Shown here piece by piece: positions 1 to 12,505 of a DNA stretch of 34,541 nucleotides. Under the pieces are notes generated by a model. The model was not told the DNA's origin. It worked only from the letters and a program-made list of their open reading frames with translations, and did not search any database. The position numbers were made by a program, and so were the translations under genes. The DNA comes from Actinomortierella ambigua (Eukaryota; Mortierellomycota; Mortierellomycetes; Mortierellales; Mortierellaceae). The stretch is taken from the NCBI GenBank assembly GCA_016098155.1, contig JAAAJB010000322.1, positions 1 to 34,541 of the forward strand, written 5' to 3'. Positions within the stretch are counted from its first letter, which is position 1. Each line of letters starts with the position of its first letter.

Positions 1-520
1 CACTCTTGAGGTCGCGATGGACGATCCCTTCTTGATGGATGAAGGCCAGACCTTGCGCAATCTCACTCGCGAGTCGGCACTTGGTCGCCCAGTCATCGAC
101 CGCAAGATATCTCGTGTCAATGGCATTCTGAAGGCTCCCATTCTCGGCCACCTCCATGAGTAGGTAGGTACAGCCGTATTCTTCATGTGTTCGGTAAAAC
201 TGGATGATGTGGCGATGGCGAAGCTTCTGGAGGAACGAGATCTCGGTCTGGATGGACTGCTGAGCAAGCTCGGACTGGCTGAGGAAGAATTTCTTGGCGG
301 CACAGGGCTGGTTTCCCCAATAGGCCTTGTGGACTGAGCCATAGGCGCCCGATCCCAGCAGTTTTCCAAGGACGAGAAGAGAATGATGGAGTGGAGCCTA
401 AGAAACAACAGAAGGAAGGGGGGGGGTATCAATATTCGCATGTTCGCGCACAGACGACGCTTGCGTTGGCTTTGGTGTACTCCATACCCCGTGAGGGTCG
501 TGAGACTGAACTGAATTCAT
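1..520 (-). CDS. Protein kinase, 5' part only (runs off the left edge)
   Basis: Partial gene with exons 520-488 and 397-1 and a 90-nt intron (487-398, GTATGG...TTCTTAG) in phase 0. The start is the ATG at 520, which gives an 11-residue first exon; this start is inferred. About 143 residues are visible. They show the glycine-rich loop GSGAYGSV (about residues 26-33), the ATP-anchoring lysine in CAAKK (Lys46), a helix C region with LRHRHIIQFY, the hinge LLMEVAENGSL, and the catalytic loop HRDLKS at the window edge. The activation loop and C-lobe lie outside. The tone of the sequence (AYWGNQPCAAKKF, HRHI) suggests a tyrosine-kinase-like (TKL) Ser/Thr kinase, but the class and substrate cannot be fixed. 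It probably phosphorylates proteins in the cytosol. Confidence 0.85.
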
Positions 521-941
521 TCAACCGAGGAAAGATGAAAGAGAATGAGGAAAGGGAAATGGTGTTTGCTGATGGTGGGAATGAGTTGTGAGGAGTGTGG
601 CAGTGCCTTTGTGGTTTAGTTCATGTCACATGGCGACACGCTGGCAGGCGTTGGCTTGCATACGACGTACAGAGGAGCAAGACGCAAATGCGCGCTATGG
701 TGGAAACCGAATACGTACACAAAGTATTGTTGGGAAGAAAGGCCTAATGCTTGTTGGGCAACTCGCGTCTGGCGTTTGCTTTCTATGATAAAAACCATGC
801 AACTCATCACGAAGCTCTTTCTACCATCATGTGTTGAATTTTTCAAGTCGCTCGTTATACCTGCTTGGGAATAGCTTGCTGAATGTAAGAGGAAACACTC
901 ATGCAATCTCTTTTATCTTGAAATTTATTTATTTCACACGC
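521..941. other. Intergenic: NUDCD1-like 3' end and kinase promoter
   Basis: Lies between two genes read on the minus strand. It holds the short 3' end of the NUDCD1-like gene (overlapping AATAAA signals at 933-924) and must contain the kinase promoter and leader. Short reading frames here have no recognisable features. No RNA gene was seen. Confidence 0.6.
924..933 (-). terminator. Poly(A) signal of the NUDCD1-like gene
   Basis: Two overlapping AATAAA hexamers on the minus strand (933-928 and 929-924) begin 9-13 nt after the stop codon, which implies a very short 3' UTR. Confidence 0.5.
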
Positions 942-3546
942 TCAAAGAAGTTCCAGGACAAGAACTCCAGCGGTCCCCTCGAGAAGGATGACCAAGACGC
1001 CATCGGCAATCAGCTGGCATCCCAAGATCTCCACTCGGTCTTCCGCAGCCCTCTTGCTGCTGCCAAGTTGTTGGTTGGAGCCGGCTCGCTGTACCATTTG
1101 AGACACATCGATGACGATCTGGCGCTCGTGCTTGACCAGCTTTCGACCCTGCTGTTGCTCGCCTTGGTCCTGTCCACCGGGAGTGTGCAGATACACATAC
1201 ACGGTCCGATGTGTCTCTGCAATGACGCAGAACCGGCCCTGTGGGTCATGCATCACAAACTTTCTCTCGCGCTTCGAGGCCTGCACAAAGGCTAGCGCAT
1301 CAAAGGTACTGACGTGGACTAGTCGCAGATCCAAGTGGCCACTGTTGTTGTTGTTGTTGTTGTTGCTGTAATTGCTCTGACTGGTGGTGGTGGTGGTGCC
1401 ATCCGACGTCAGAGAAGAAGCGCGGCTCGATTGAGGCACATGCTGGATCCGGTACACCAGACCATCCACATCATGCTTGAGACAGACGGACGGCACCTGG
1501 AACGGCATTTCAACACCACCTTCCAACAGCAAATGTGGTTCAAAGCTCGGAAATTGTTCGCTGATCCAATCATGTCCACCCGCCGCCAACGTCGTCGCCG
1601 TGATCAAGTCGGACGACGTTCTATCGACACGACCTTGCACCCACGCGAACCGAATCGCCTCCCCTTCCTTGTCAATGTCCTCGGCCGCATCCTGCGTCAG
1701 CGATGGATAAATCACAGCCGGTCGGTCGCCCTGCGGCGTCGTCTCTGATGCTGATGAAGACGATGATCCAAGCCCCCCTTCTCCAACCACGACATCAGAC
1801 GTATACTTGGCCAACGCATCCCGAAACTCGGCCAGCACACTCGGGTCCAGCGTCTCCTCGACCGGGTTCAAGTCCACAGCCTCATCAAACAGTTGCGGCC
1901 ACCGCGTCTTGGCATGACGCTTCTCCAGCGTGAGCGTCAAGAGGCCCGTCCGGGCCTCGATCGTCCAAAAGCACTCGTCGGTCCGCACGCCATCAAAGAA
2001 CGGGAAACGGTCATAACGAGGCAGATGCCATTGCGAAGGGTCGACGGACCGCTCGGCAGCCGCCGTCAGGAGATGTACGTGTAAAGTAAGATCCTTGGAC
2101 GCGATCTGGCATTGAATCGCGTGCTTGGTCGTCCCCTGCGGTAGCGCAAAACACACGGTCACGTCGGATTCCGTCTGCGTCCAGACATAGGGCTGTTGGA
2201 GGATCTCTGGGGTAGGTGGGTGGTCATGATGACTGAGAGTGTCACTGCTGCTGGGGATGTCGACCCCGTCGACCTCCATGGCACTCGATCCTGGTTCGAG
2301 GTACCGCACCCCGCTGCGCTGCGGCTCGACGGCCTTGGTCATGGGTTGGAAGACGGTATGGCTGCCTAGGATGTATCCGTCGCCGGAGGGGTCCAGTGCA
2401 CAGTAGAATGGGATCTCGGTGCCTCGAAGCGCATGGACGATCGTGGAGAGAACACAGGTGCCAGAGGGCAAAGGCGTGGAGGATGGTGGTTGCATGTCAA
2501 TGTTGTCGTCATTGGCTACGGGGGCCTCGCCGGGTGCACCGGCGACAGGGTGGTTCTCCCAAGGGATGGTGAGGAGTGAGACGACAAAGACGGTCTTTGG
2601 ATCCGTACCGTGATGGGGCGATGGCTGGGCAGAGTAAAATGGCTTTTGCATAGTATGGTGGACCACCAGCTTGATCTCGAGAGACACTTTATCGGACGCC
2701 TCGCGGACCTCGTATACTTTGGCGTCTAGTAGTCCGCATGGTGTTGGCCAGTCGTCGTCCATGTTGTCTCCAGTCAATGATGCTATGGTTGGCTTCTTTG
2801 TTGTATCGTCGCGCTCGTGCTCTGTGGGATTGTCAATGCTATCGGAGGGCTGTGGTGGTGGTGGCGGGCAGAACCATGAGACCAGCTCAATAACGCCGTT
2901 GCCATGTACTGGTGTCCGGACAAGGTAGAATCGTCCTGAACCATCCGAGACGAGAACATGATCCGGAGATAGAGGCTTGACGGATGGTAGCTCGAGATGG
3001 AAATTCAGTGGTGTTGCTGGTTTTGGGATCTGGATCAACTTCCTGCTTCGAAGGCGTTTGGACGTCTAGTTATCCGCTCCCCACCCGCAATGGGTTTAGA
3101 TTGAGGGAAGAAAAAGCAAGAATGAATTGTGAGTTTCCCTAGGGAGCAGCCTGTAATAGTCTCACAAGCATTAAAGAAAAAAAAGTACAAGGTAAGAAGA
3201 GAGTTTTCCATACCTTTTCATAGTGCAATGCGATGAGCATGTATTCGGCATCGAGCACAAACAGGGTGCCATCTTTATTGTCTTGCAGGTGGTCGACGGC
3301 AGCTTGCGGGTTTGAGCGATAGCCCTGCCAGCTCGGATAGAGATGGTTGTGGCGGATCCTGGACTGGATCTCGCGGAAGGAGAGCTTGGTCCTTGCAGAG
3401 ACCTTTGGGGCCACGACGCCGCTCGGCGAGGTGTCGATGGCCATGTGCCGCTGACGCGACTCTTCGAGGAAGGAGAGCTTGTATCCTTCAAACTTTGCAT
3501 TGATGAGCGACCGATCGGGTCGGATAGGAATATGAACGGGCGGCAT
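942..3546 (-). CDS. NudC domain-containing protein 1-like (CS domain)
   Basis: Two exons, 3546-3214 and 3065-942, give 818 residues. The 148-nt intron (3213-3066, GTATGG...AACTAG) joins in phase 0. Exon 1 begins at ATG 3546 and encodes the NUDCD1-type start with the KFEGYKLSF motif and the HNHLYPSW region. Exon 2 carries a CS (p23/HSP20-like) domain at about residues 404-500, with YVWTQTESDVTVCF and a tail ending near KTRWPQLF. A C-terminal beta-rich region follows, with CLKHDVDGLVYR and FVQASKRERKFV, as expected for the NUDCD1/CML66 family. Family members are cytosolic co-chaperone-like proteins linked to Hsp90 and dynein; that role here is inferred. The human protein is about 580 residues. 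The extra length here is Ser/Asn/Pro-rich inserts, including an Asn run coded by (GTT)n at about 1347-1366. Confidence 0.9.
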
Positions 3547-3797
3547 ACTTGACAGACCGAGAAAGATGGTGAGCGTGTTTGAGAATGCGTGGGGGAGTGA
3601 ATGGAGAAAGAATGAATGAAGGCTGAGCGAATGAGGTGTGAGACACGAGCACGCAGAAAGGGTGTGAGGGTGAAGGCAAAGGTGGGGGGGTCGGTTTTGG
3701 AGCAGTCACTATGTTTGATTCAATGTTGTGCAATAGTCAAATTTTTTAAAAGGTGCGTGCCTCACAAACAGCATTCAACTTTACTCTGGGAAACACC
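3547..3797. promoter_or_regulatory. Divergent promoter, NUDCD1-like / BUD22-like
   Basis: A 251-bp interval separates two divergently transcribed start codons (3546 minus, 3798 plus), so both promoters must sit here or overlap the genes. On the minus strand the part next to the NUDCD1-like ATG is pyrimidine-rich. No clear TATA box was seen. Confidence 0.55.
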
Positions 3798-5880
3798 ATG
3801 GCAATCGAGGTAATGGAACACACGCTCTCATCATGACATTGAAAGAAGAAACAAAGCCGCAATCAAAGAGAGCCTTCGAACGACTAATAAACACCCTGTG
3901 CTCCAATTCGGCGGCCCTGTAGAAGTCAGGCAAGAGCAAGAAGGTCAACCTGGGATGGAAGATGGCCAAACTCCAGGCGATGGCCGGCGGAGACGTGTCC
4001 AGGAAGGCGAAGAAGGCTGCAGAGGCAGAGCTGAAGAAGAAGAAGCAAACAGCGGCTGGTGCAGATGAGAGCAGTGATGACGATGGCGAGCGAGAGGCTG
4101 ATGATTCGCTCCAGCAGGAACTCTCCAAGCAGGCTGCTGCTGAACTAGAGCAAGTCAAGGCACAAAAGATTGAGAACAAGATCCACCATGGAAAGAAGGT
4201 TCTGCTCAAGACCATCAAGCAGGCAAAGCAACATGAGATCCAACGTCTGAACAAGCGTATCCGTGAGCTCAAGAAATTGGCCGAGTATGTTCCTCCTTCA
4301 ACTTTTTTTTTTTTTTTGCTTGAGCCGTTACATGCCTAATGACTGCGATTAACATATTTGTCCGCCCATCTCTTCGTTGGTCAACCTCTATACAGAGACG
4401 AGGCTGGACAAAAGGAAAACAAGATGAAGAAGACCAAACAGGATCTGCCCTCACTTGAGCTGGAGCTGGAGCTGACACAGGTACGAGACAAGAGATCCAT
4501 TGCATGTCGGGGACTAGGATCTTGTTTGCAACAAATAAGCACCGCCGGAAGCCCAATGTCACACCCATCCTGAATCTTGGCATATCAATACTGACGATTC
4601 ATGTACTCCCCCGCCCCTCTCCCTCGTTCATATCAAACTCCATAGAACATGTCGTCCGAGCTGGTGGATGAAGAAGCACTCCATGCACGACTGGCCAAGC
4701 ACCCAGTGCTGGCGACACACTCCTTGATGGAAAAATATACTAAACCGCTGCCCGAGAACCCAGATTTCCCGCTCACAGCCGACTATGTCAAGAAGAAGTA
4801 TCCCGGTGGTACTCCAGCCGAGATCAAGACCACTCTAGTCACCATCCTCCTCCCACGTCTGAAGAACGTAAAGGCTGTTCGGGAACACCTCAACCAGCTG
4901 ATGGATGATCTGGAGCTCATTGCCACTGGACGAAAGTATGAAAAGCCAGCAAAACCTCAACAGCAGTTGCAGCAGATGAAGCAACAAGGCAAGGGAGGCA
5001 AGGCGGACAATAAGCAAAAGGAGGCTGTGTTTGATGACGACAGCGAAGCTGACGGTGAAGATAATGATGACAATGAAGAAGAAGAAGGTGATGACGACAT
5101 GGACAATGACTCTGACAACAGCTACGGGGTGTACGACGACGGGTATGACTCGGATGGCCTGCCATTACCAATGGATGGCAAGTCCAAGGGCAGCGGTCGA
5201 GAGCCTTCCTCGTTGTTTATTGGATCGCTGAATGCCGGAAGCAAGGAGGACAAGAAGCGCAAGCGAGGCGGCAGCAAGGATGACTGGGTGGACGAAAAGT
5301 TTGATGAGATTTATGGCAAGGTCAAGCGGAATCGTCAAGGCCAACGAGCACGACGAGCGTAAGTGGATGAATGAATGTTGTTGTTGTTTTTGATGACCTT
5401 GATCGCCACCAAATTGTTTTGACAAGATGTTGTCTACTCACTCTGTTGCTTCTTGGGCGTTCTTGTTTCCCCAAAATACATGGAAAAAAAATGTATATTA
5501 GTCTGGCAGAGAAGAAGTTTGGCAAGCAGGCCAATCATATCCTCAAGGCCCAGGAGGAAGAGAAGAAGCGACAGGAGGAGAAGGCAGCCAAGAAGGCAGC
5601 GCGTGATGTTCGGCGAGCGGCTCGTAGAGCAGCGGGTATTGTTCCCGAGTCTGGGTCGTCTGCGAATGCCACAAAGCTGCACAACCAACGATCGATGGGT
5701 GGACAAGCACCGGTGGCGGCGGCGGCTGGACAATCCAAGGCTGAAGCTGGAGGTAAACCTGACGCTTCAGACCCGACACTGCACCCATCTTGGCTGGCCA
5801 AGAAGAGCGAGGCTGCGGCGGTGGCAGCAGCATTGGCAGGCGGCAAGAGCAACAAGATTGTGTTTGACGACAGCGACTAA
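3798..5880 (+). CDS. BUD22/SRFBP1-family ribosome biogenesis protein
   Basis: Five exons, 3798-3809, 3923-4284, 4396-4480, 4646-5358 and 5502-5880, give 516 residues. The 12-nt first exon (MAIE) is inferred from the ATG, the GTAATG donor and a good branch point (CGACTAATAAAC) in intron 1. The protein is basic and coiled-coil-like at the N-terminus (KIENKIHHGKKVLLKTIKQA), then helical (KHPVLATHSLMEKYTK). A long acidic stretch follows at about residues 275-320, and the C-terminus is a Lys/Arg/Ala-rich segment with the LHPSWLAKK and KIVFDDSD box typical of the BUD22 family. In yeast Bud22 acts in 18S rRNA maturation and small-subunit assembly in the nucleolus, and the animal relative is SRFBP1. 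Nuclear/nucleolar location is inferred. All junction phases agree. Confidence 0.85.
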
Positions 5881-5941
5881 AGACTTTTGCAAGGGGTGGA
5901 GAGGGAGAGAAGGGAGAAGGGAGAGCCAGAGACTGCAATGT

Positions 5942-5947
5942 AATAAA
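5942..5947 (+). terminator. Poly(A) signal of the BUD22-like gene
   Basis: Canonical AATAAA 62 nt after the stop codon at 5880, in TGTAATAAACATT. Confidence 0.6.
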
Positions 5948-5966
5948 CATTAGCGACACACCATGT

Positions 5967-6015
5967 AGAGAGAAAGAACGAAAGAGAAAGAGAAAGAGAA
6001 AGAGAGAGAGGGGAA
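5967..6015. repeat. GA/GAAA purine microsatellite
   Basis: An imperfect run of AGAGAAAG units directly follows the 3' end of the BUD22-like gene. Confidence 0.8.
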
Positions 6016-6696
6016 GAAGGGGTGGGAGAAAAGAAAAACAAAAAATGGACGCGGCGCAATGACTATTTTGGCTTTTGCTTTTTTGGCTTTGCTCTTTGGT
6101 TTTGGTTCTGTCTCTGTTTCCCTTTTTTGTGAGGCATCTTCTTCTCTGTCCAAACACCGTCCCACCCACTGCTACTCTTTCTCACATATACACAGACACA
6201 CATACATACAGACAAGACATACATACACATACACACCTACCTTTACACCACAACAGTTTGCACTCTCTCTCTCTTTCTTGTCTTTTTTCTTTTCTCTCTC
6301 GCTCTCTCTCTCTTACACTCAGCCTGTCCCCTGCTGTCGTAGAGTGCTGTTGTCGCTTGGTGTTGTTTGTTTGCAATTCCATTTGTTGCAGACATTCCGT
6401 CCATTCCATCGGTCGCAGGCACATGGTCTTTGACTCGACTCTACCCCACCCCCATTCAGGACCTTTCTCTTTCTCGTTCGGTCATTCTTTTCTTTCTCTC
6501 CATCTTTTCTCTCTCTCTACCTCTCTATCTCCTACCCGGACACGACTACTCTCGACAACGGCGACCACAACAACAACATACAACCACCAAGCAACTTGAA
6601 CCAATTACACCACCCCATTCTACACCTGCTTGCCTTTCTCTTTCCCCCTGAAAGAAAAAGAAGCCGAAGCACAAGCACAAGCAGCATTATTCAGCG

Positions 6697-9600
6697 ATGG
6701 AGGACCTGCAGGTAAGAGAATGCCGACAGCAACACAAATCAATGGAAAGGGGGGCTTCTCACTCTCATATGCAACAACTCACTCGGCGTCTGCGCTCTTG
6801 ATTGCTCGGGGGGAGCCCTGGACACCTCTAGAACATGCATCACTTACCTCTTTTTCTTCTTCTTCTATGCTTTGCTTCTCTATGGTTCCATGGCAACCGA
6901 TATGGCACTACCGTTGGTACTTACTCGTCATCGGAACAAAACATTTACTTTTTTTTCAATGGCGGGCAATCATCAATTCACCTCCACGCACCATAGACCA
7001 TTCGGGGTCGCGTCCTACCCCTTTTCAAGCTCAATGACCTCAAGGCACTCATCAAGACCATCAATGAGCGGGTCAAACCTGCACCGGGTCTCAAGATCAG
7101 CGGCAACAAGAAGGAGCTGAACGACAGGATTTACGAGCTCCTGTCAAAGTACAACGAGATTGGGAACCAGGATACGATACAGCTGATTCGATCGTGTATT
7201 AACTCCGTGCGTGGGTATGTCTGATTCTCTGTTGAGCGAGGAAAAAAAAAAAGGACATTCATGGCTGCCTCTTGTTGTTGTAGAGAAAGAAAACTCTTTC
7301 TCCCTCTCCCGACTCAAGGAAGACATACGACGATGGGATGGGCGCTGCACCCAAATAGGATTCATGGTCTGTGGGACAATCGTGGGCATCATTTTTTTGC
7401 TCTCGCAGGAGCCTTAGACAACGCATTGGACTCTGGGACAGTCGCGCTTGTTTCTCGACACACACCCCTTTATTCACCCGTTTAGGGGACGGGAGCAAGA
7501 GGGGAGGAGGGGGGCATGGGAGAGTGACAATCTGAGCGCAGCTTTGGAAGCACTTGGTCTTATTTGCTATTGACTCTTCTTTTTCTGTCCTATATTTCCT
7601 AATAGGAATCAAGTAAGCTTTTCAGGAAGTGGACCGTCCATTTCGTCCATGCAACCACGCGTGGCCACACCAGCGACAACCACTGTACCAACGGCACGAC
7701 CGACCTCAGCCATGGCGGGTGGCTCTTCTTCGACCATCAATCCAGGCCTGATCACGCGACCCAACTCGACAGCATCCGCAATGGTATCAGGACACCACCA
7801 CCGTTCTCAGCAACAGCACGACGGGGGATCGTCCATGATGGGCATGAACATGGTGTCGTCGTCCTCTTCCTCACTCTATGGTCAGTCGGTCAGAATGTTC
7901 AAGCCGAGTCCGTTCTACAAGGAGGTCGAGACCCTATGTCCGCCTCGGTTATGCACTGGTAAAAGGAGAGGGCCATGCGCACAGCAGGAGAAAAGAAAAA
8001 GTTTATTTCCCCCCTGACATCACGTGGATCCCAATGCATCTCGTACTCACTTTATCCCCCCCCCTCCTCCCATGGTGTATGGTGCGGGGCATTTGTGCTC
8101 TTCCTATAGAGGCCAAGGAACGTACCATGAATGTCATTCTCCAGTTCACCACAACACCAACCCTGGCTGCCAGGCTGAAAGCGTAAGGAATTAGCATCAA
8201 GGACAGTTCTAAGAGAGGAATGCTGTGCTGAAATTTCTTTTTCCCTGCAGCTCTATTAACTTGCATATCCTCATGTCTCAATCTCTCTACCTTTAGTGAC
8301 CCAGAGTTGCAAGTCATGATCTTTTGCGGATGGGCAGACACACCTCCAGGCCAACAAATCCTCATGGAGTTTCCCTCTGTTTGCGAAGTGAAAGTGAACC
8401 AAAGGAACCTTGAAGCTGTAAGGTTCTTTTTTTTTTTTTTTCTTATCAAAATTCAGAGTTCTTACCGGGGACCAATCTTTACATGTATATATTACAGTTG
8501 TGTCACACTTGGATTTTCTAGAATGCTGATCCCCCCCCCTCCCTCCCCTTTTTTCTTGTTTTTCTTTTTTGTTTCTTGCTATGCATGGTCATTCCCGACC
8601 ATGGTTTAGAATCTTCGAGGAATGAAGAACAAGCCAGGCACTGTTGCTCCAGGAAACATCACTCGCCTCTGTCGACTCGAACCAACAGGATTCAACCGAA
8701 TTGACTTCGTCTATGTGAACACGACCAAGGTAACAACTATAACACTTTTGTTTTTTTTTTATTATGATCCGCATCTCTCTGTTTCTACAGTATCTAGCAT
8801 CTATTGTCTTACTGTGTCCGTAATGCTAAGCCCGTTTCTGTCTCTCTCTATCCCTTTGTTTTTTTGCTAGAAATATAATGTGTCTTTGCATCTTGTGAAG
8901 CGGACATCGGTCGATAGCCTCATTCGAGGAATCCAGCGTGGAAAATTCCTGAGCAAGGAACGGATGCTGCAAATCAGTAAGTCCATCTGCTGTGAACGAA
9001 ATTGAGTGTGCTTCTGGTAAAGCGGGAGGAGAGGGGACATGCTGACAAAAAAAAATATCTTGCTACAGTTGCTGATCGTAATAGAGATGCCGACGTTGTA
9101 GTTTCCGCAAGTACGCTGTCTCTGAAATGTCCGGTATGTGGAGATTTCATCGTCATTGCATGGTCGTATTATCTTTTTGTTGTATTTTTTTTAAAGAAAG
9201 ACTAACATTGAAATGGCCCCACCATGACAATCTCATAGCTTGGCTTTGTTCGGATTAATATCCCATGTCGGTCGTCGTACTGCCATCACTTGCAGTGTTT
9301 CGATGGATACACCTTCTTTCATCTCAACGAACAAACGCCGACATGGACCTGTCCTGTATGCAGTCGGAACATGCTGTCGTGGGAGGAGATCGTCGTGGAT
9401 GGATACTTTACCGATATTCTGCAAAACACACCATCGTCACTCGAGAGTGTGACTGTACAACCAGATGGCAAGTGGGAAATTCCATCATCAGGGAAGGTTG
9501 CGGTTGTAGCAGAGACGCGGAAAGCTACACCAGCACCAGAGGCGAAAAAGAAGGTCCCTCACGACGTATTTGTGCTGGACGATGATGATGATGAAGGAGA

Positions 9601-11947
9601 TGAAGATGCTCGTGGCGGCCGTAGCGGTGACGATAACGATGTAGAAGAAGTGGACGGACGCAGGTCATCGACCTCTAGAGATCGTCGGTCAGCAGAAACA
9701 CCAGACCATCAACCGCAAGCAGCGCAAGAGCCAAAGCAACCAGAAATCGAGGTGATTGACCTGATTTCCGACAGTGAGGATGAAGACGGCGATGCGGTCA
9801 TGCAGGCGGCTAGTCTCACCTTGCAGGAGATGGCTAACGCGAGACCAAACTCTGCTGCGGCTGTCAAGGCAGAAACCGTTGAGCCTTCGTCTGTCGCAAC
9901 ATCGAGGTCGGGGTCGACTTCGGCTCCAACCTCAACATCGACAGCTTCAAGAGGAACAGAGGCGGCGCCTTTGATTTCAAACGTAGCAGCCCCTACAAGA
10001 CTGCCCATGACTGCAGATGTGGGAGCTGCAGTAGCAACAGCAGCAGCAGCAGCAGCTACAACAATAGCCACTCCTGCAACCATGACAGAGTCTCCAGGTC
10101 GGGGGTCTTCAGAACGATCTCCACAAAGCACCACATCTAGCGCCACTACAAGTGAAGGTCATTCACGGGCGGGTTCGGCCGCTAATGGCTGGGATCACGG
10201 AGAGCAGGAGAATTTTATGCACCAGCTTATTGGCACAAACCGACGGAAACGGCAGTATGAAGGTAATCAACTCATACCAACGTACCGGGCATGTGTGCAA
10301 CCACGCGAAGTAAATATATGAGTGGTGTGCTTTCCCCCTCCCTTCCCTCCCCCTCTTCCTTTCTTTTCTTTCTTGAGTGTTAATGATTTTGTGTTCAATT
10401 TGTTTTCGTATTTGTACCTCTCCGATTTTTTTCTTTTAGTGGACAATGAAATGCAAAACATGACCACGGAGGCACGGCAACGGATATCAAGGATGGAGCT
10501 CCATTCGCGTGCGAGTTCAGAGCGCGGGAGCTCTTCTGCAGTCCAATCACCCGATGCGCCAGGTCGATCAACAAGCTCGCCCTCACCAGCGACAGGAGGA
10601 GGAGGAGCTAACGACGATCTCAACTCGACGCGACATGTCCATCAGGATCGGATCTCTGGTTTAATCTACGATAACCTGAGTGCAGCGGCAGCAGCGGCAG
10701 CAGTCGTCGTCTCGTCGCCATCGACTTCGTCGCCTGAAGCCATGGCGGCCCCGACATCTGCACCTGGAGTGTATCCACATACTTCGTACGCTAGTCAAAA
10801 CCAACAGAATCACTATCGTGCTCGGCCGCCTACGTCTCAACACCATCACCATCAACAACAACAGCAACAACAGCAACAGCAACATGCTGGATACCCAGCC
10901 TCTTCACATACACAATCACGGTCTGTGGCACCACCGGCAGACTATTATAGTGGATACTCGCGAGCACCGTCGACAGAGCATCTGCGATCATCGTCGTCGT
11001 CTGCGCCAGTCCCCAGCAACAGTGTCAGCCCGCCGCTGCACTCTTCATCGTCATCATCGTCGACCTCACTGTCGGTCACGGGCTGGTCATCAGGCGGTGG
11101 TAGCGGTGGTGGTGGTGGTGGAAGCGGTAGTGGTAGCAGCAATATGTGGCGTGGCGGACAAGACCATCCAGGGAGCACATCCACATGGCCATCAGACGTC
11201 GCCTCGAGTCGGCCGACATCTTCGAGCAATGGGATGTATGCGTCAACGCCGGCTTCGGCGGTTGCAGGAACGGCCATCAATCCATATGCACCACGACTGT
11301 CGACACTGGAGGAACTCGGACGAGCGGCGGGAATATTAGGGTACTCATCGTCGTCGTCTCCGTCGTCGGCGTCGTCGTCATCGAATGTGACATCGCACCC
11401 GCAGCATGGCTATCAACGGCAACACCAATCGATGGGCTATGCGTCATCACCGGCATCGTCAACTGGCGGTGGTGGTGGCGGGTCTCGACGCGGATACGAC
11501 CATCGGGATGTGTCACAAACGTCGCCCTATGCACATCGTGGCGGGTCTTCTGGTGGATACTCACACGGACGAAGCCACTCTAGCAGTTCGCACGGATATC
11601 CCGGGCAGCAGCAGCAACAACAACAACAACAGCATGGCGCACAACGGAGAGAGAATGGAGTAATGATGGTCGACTCGAGGTCACCGTCAGCGTCCCAACG
11701 GAGTGGATATAATGGAAGTGGTGGTGACGAGGACGGCTATCCTCATCCTCAGCATCATCACCGGCATCATCAACACCACCACCACCAACATCACCCACAC
11801 CACCACCAACACCACTCGACGGGACCTAACAATGAGATGCAGCAGCGGCAGATGGCAGATGATCTTGAGGAGGAAGAGGAGGTGGTTGAACAAGGATATG
11901 GCAAGCCGATATTCGTCCCAGGTGTGCGTGGCGCAAGAGCACGGTGA
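6697..11947 (+). CDS. PIAS/Siz-type SUMO E3 ligase (SAP, PINIT, SP-RING, SIM)
   Basis: Ten exons: 6697-6711, 7030-7214, 7606-7958, 8110-8182, 8297-8417, 8610-8729, 8871-8976, 9069-9133, 9239-10262 and 10440-11947. They give 1189 residues and every junction phase agrees. Domains in order are a SAP DNA-binding motif (about 6-50; LNDLKALIKTIN, then ISGNKKELNDRIYELL), a PINIT domain (about 170-335; FKPSPFYKEV, GWADTPPGQQILMEFP, TGFNRIDFVYV) and an SP-RING (about 343-390). The SP-RING zinc ligands are Cys356, Cys361, His363, Cys366, Cys384 and Cys387, in PCRSSYCHHLQCFD and TWTCPVCSRNM. A strong SUMO-interacting motif VIDLI (518-522) is followed by SDSEDEDGD. The last exon is almost all Ser/Gly/Gln/His-rich. 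It should transfer SUMO to nuclear and chromatin targets. The 15-nt first exon (MEDLQ) is inferred. PIAS and Siz relatives are about 500-900 residues, so the tail is long. Confidence 0.92.
9752..9795 (+). other. SUMO-interacting motif coding segment
   Basis: Codes VIDLI followed by a Ser/Asp/Glu run (residues 518 on). This is the classic hydrophobic core plus acidic/phosphorylatable flank found C-terminal to the SP-RING in PIAS proteins. Confidence 0.8.
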
Positions 11948-12495
11948 CAGCACTTGCACATTTTTTTTTATTTGCACCCATACCACAAAGTTTACGTTCA
12001 AGCTTTGGTTCATTTGCCTCTACGCACATACACATACACTGCCCCCCCCCTCCCCTCACCTGTTCATAAGCTATTCATCCATAGTCGTTTTTGCTTCTTT
12101 TTTCTCTCTTTCTCTCTCTTAATACAATTGTCCCCAAGCACCTGTTGTTTCGCGACTCGTTCACTCTATATCAATACGAGCATACGCATACATCAACATT
12201 GAGTGAATATGACAATGCGCCGCGACCAAAAAAAACAAATCGCCGGTGATAAAACGATTGATCGAAACAAAAAAAAATAATACGTAAAGCCATCGTATAT
12301 CCACCTTGCCCCCGTACTCCTAGAAAGTGAGTCCTCTTTCCCACCTTTCTTCTTCTTTCATTTTTCCGCTTCACTACCCCCCCCCCTGTTTTTTGACAAC
12401 ACGTTCATTTCAGCTTGTCAAGCACAGGTGAAACCCCCATTAACTCCCCCTCCTCCTACCCTTTACCACCAACAGCAAAACCCTCCCTCTCCCTC

Positions 12496-12505
12496 NNNNN
12501 NNNNN
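12496..12505. other. Assembly gap (10 N)
   Basis: Ten Ns between a CCCTC-rich tract and a (CA)13 run. This is probably an unresolved microsatellite of unknown true length, 32 nt upstream of the BMP-family start codon. Confidence 0.98.

Larger units (their letters stand above)
5881..6696. other. Intergenic: BUD22 3' end, GA-repeat, pyrimidine-rich leader of the SUMO ligase gene
   Basis: After the BUD22 poly(A) signal comes a purine repeat (GA/GAAA, about 5967-6015). The rest, about 6060-6655, is almost continuous T/C-rich sequence with CT and CA runs, leading to the start codon at 6697. It is best read as promoter plus 5' UTR of the SUMO ligase gene. Long open frames on both strands here encode only Ser/Leu/Phe or Arg/Glu repeats and are not genes. 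Confidence 0.6.

Noticed and set aside
5395..5420. TGATGAC box in a BUD22 intron as a possible C/D snoRNA
   Set aside because: No matching CTGA box or terminal stem found at the right distance.
6059..6651. Overlapping plus-strand frames in the pyrimidine-rich leader
   Set aside because: They code Ser/Leu/Phe/Tyr repeats from CT/CA tracts and have no conserved content.
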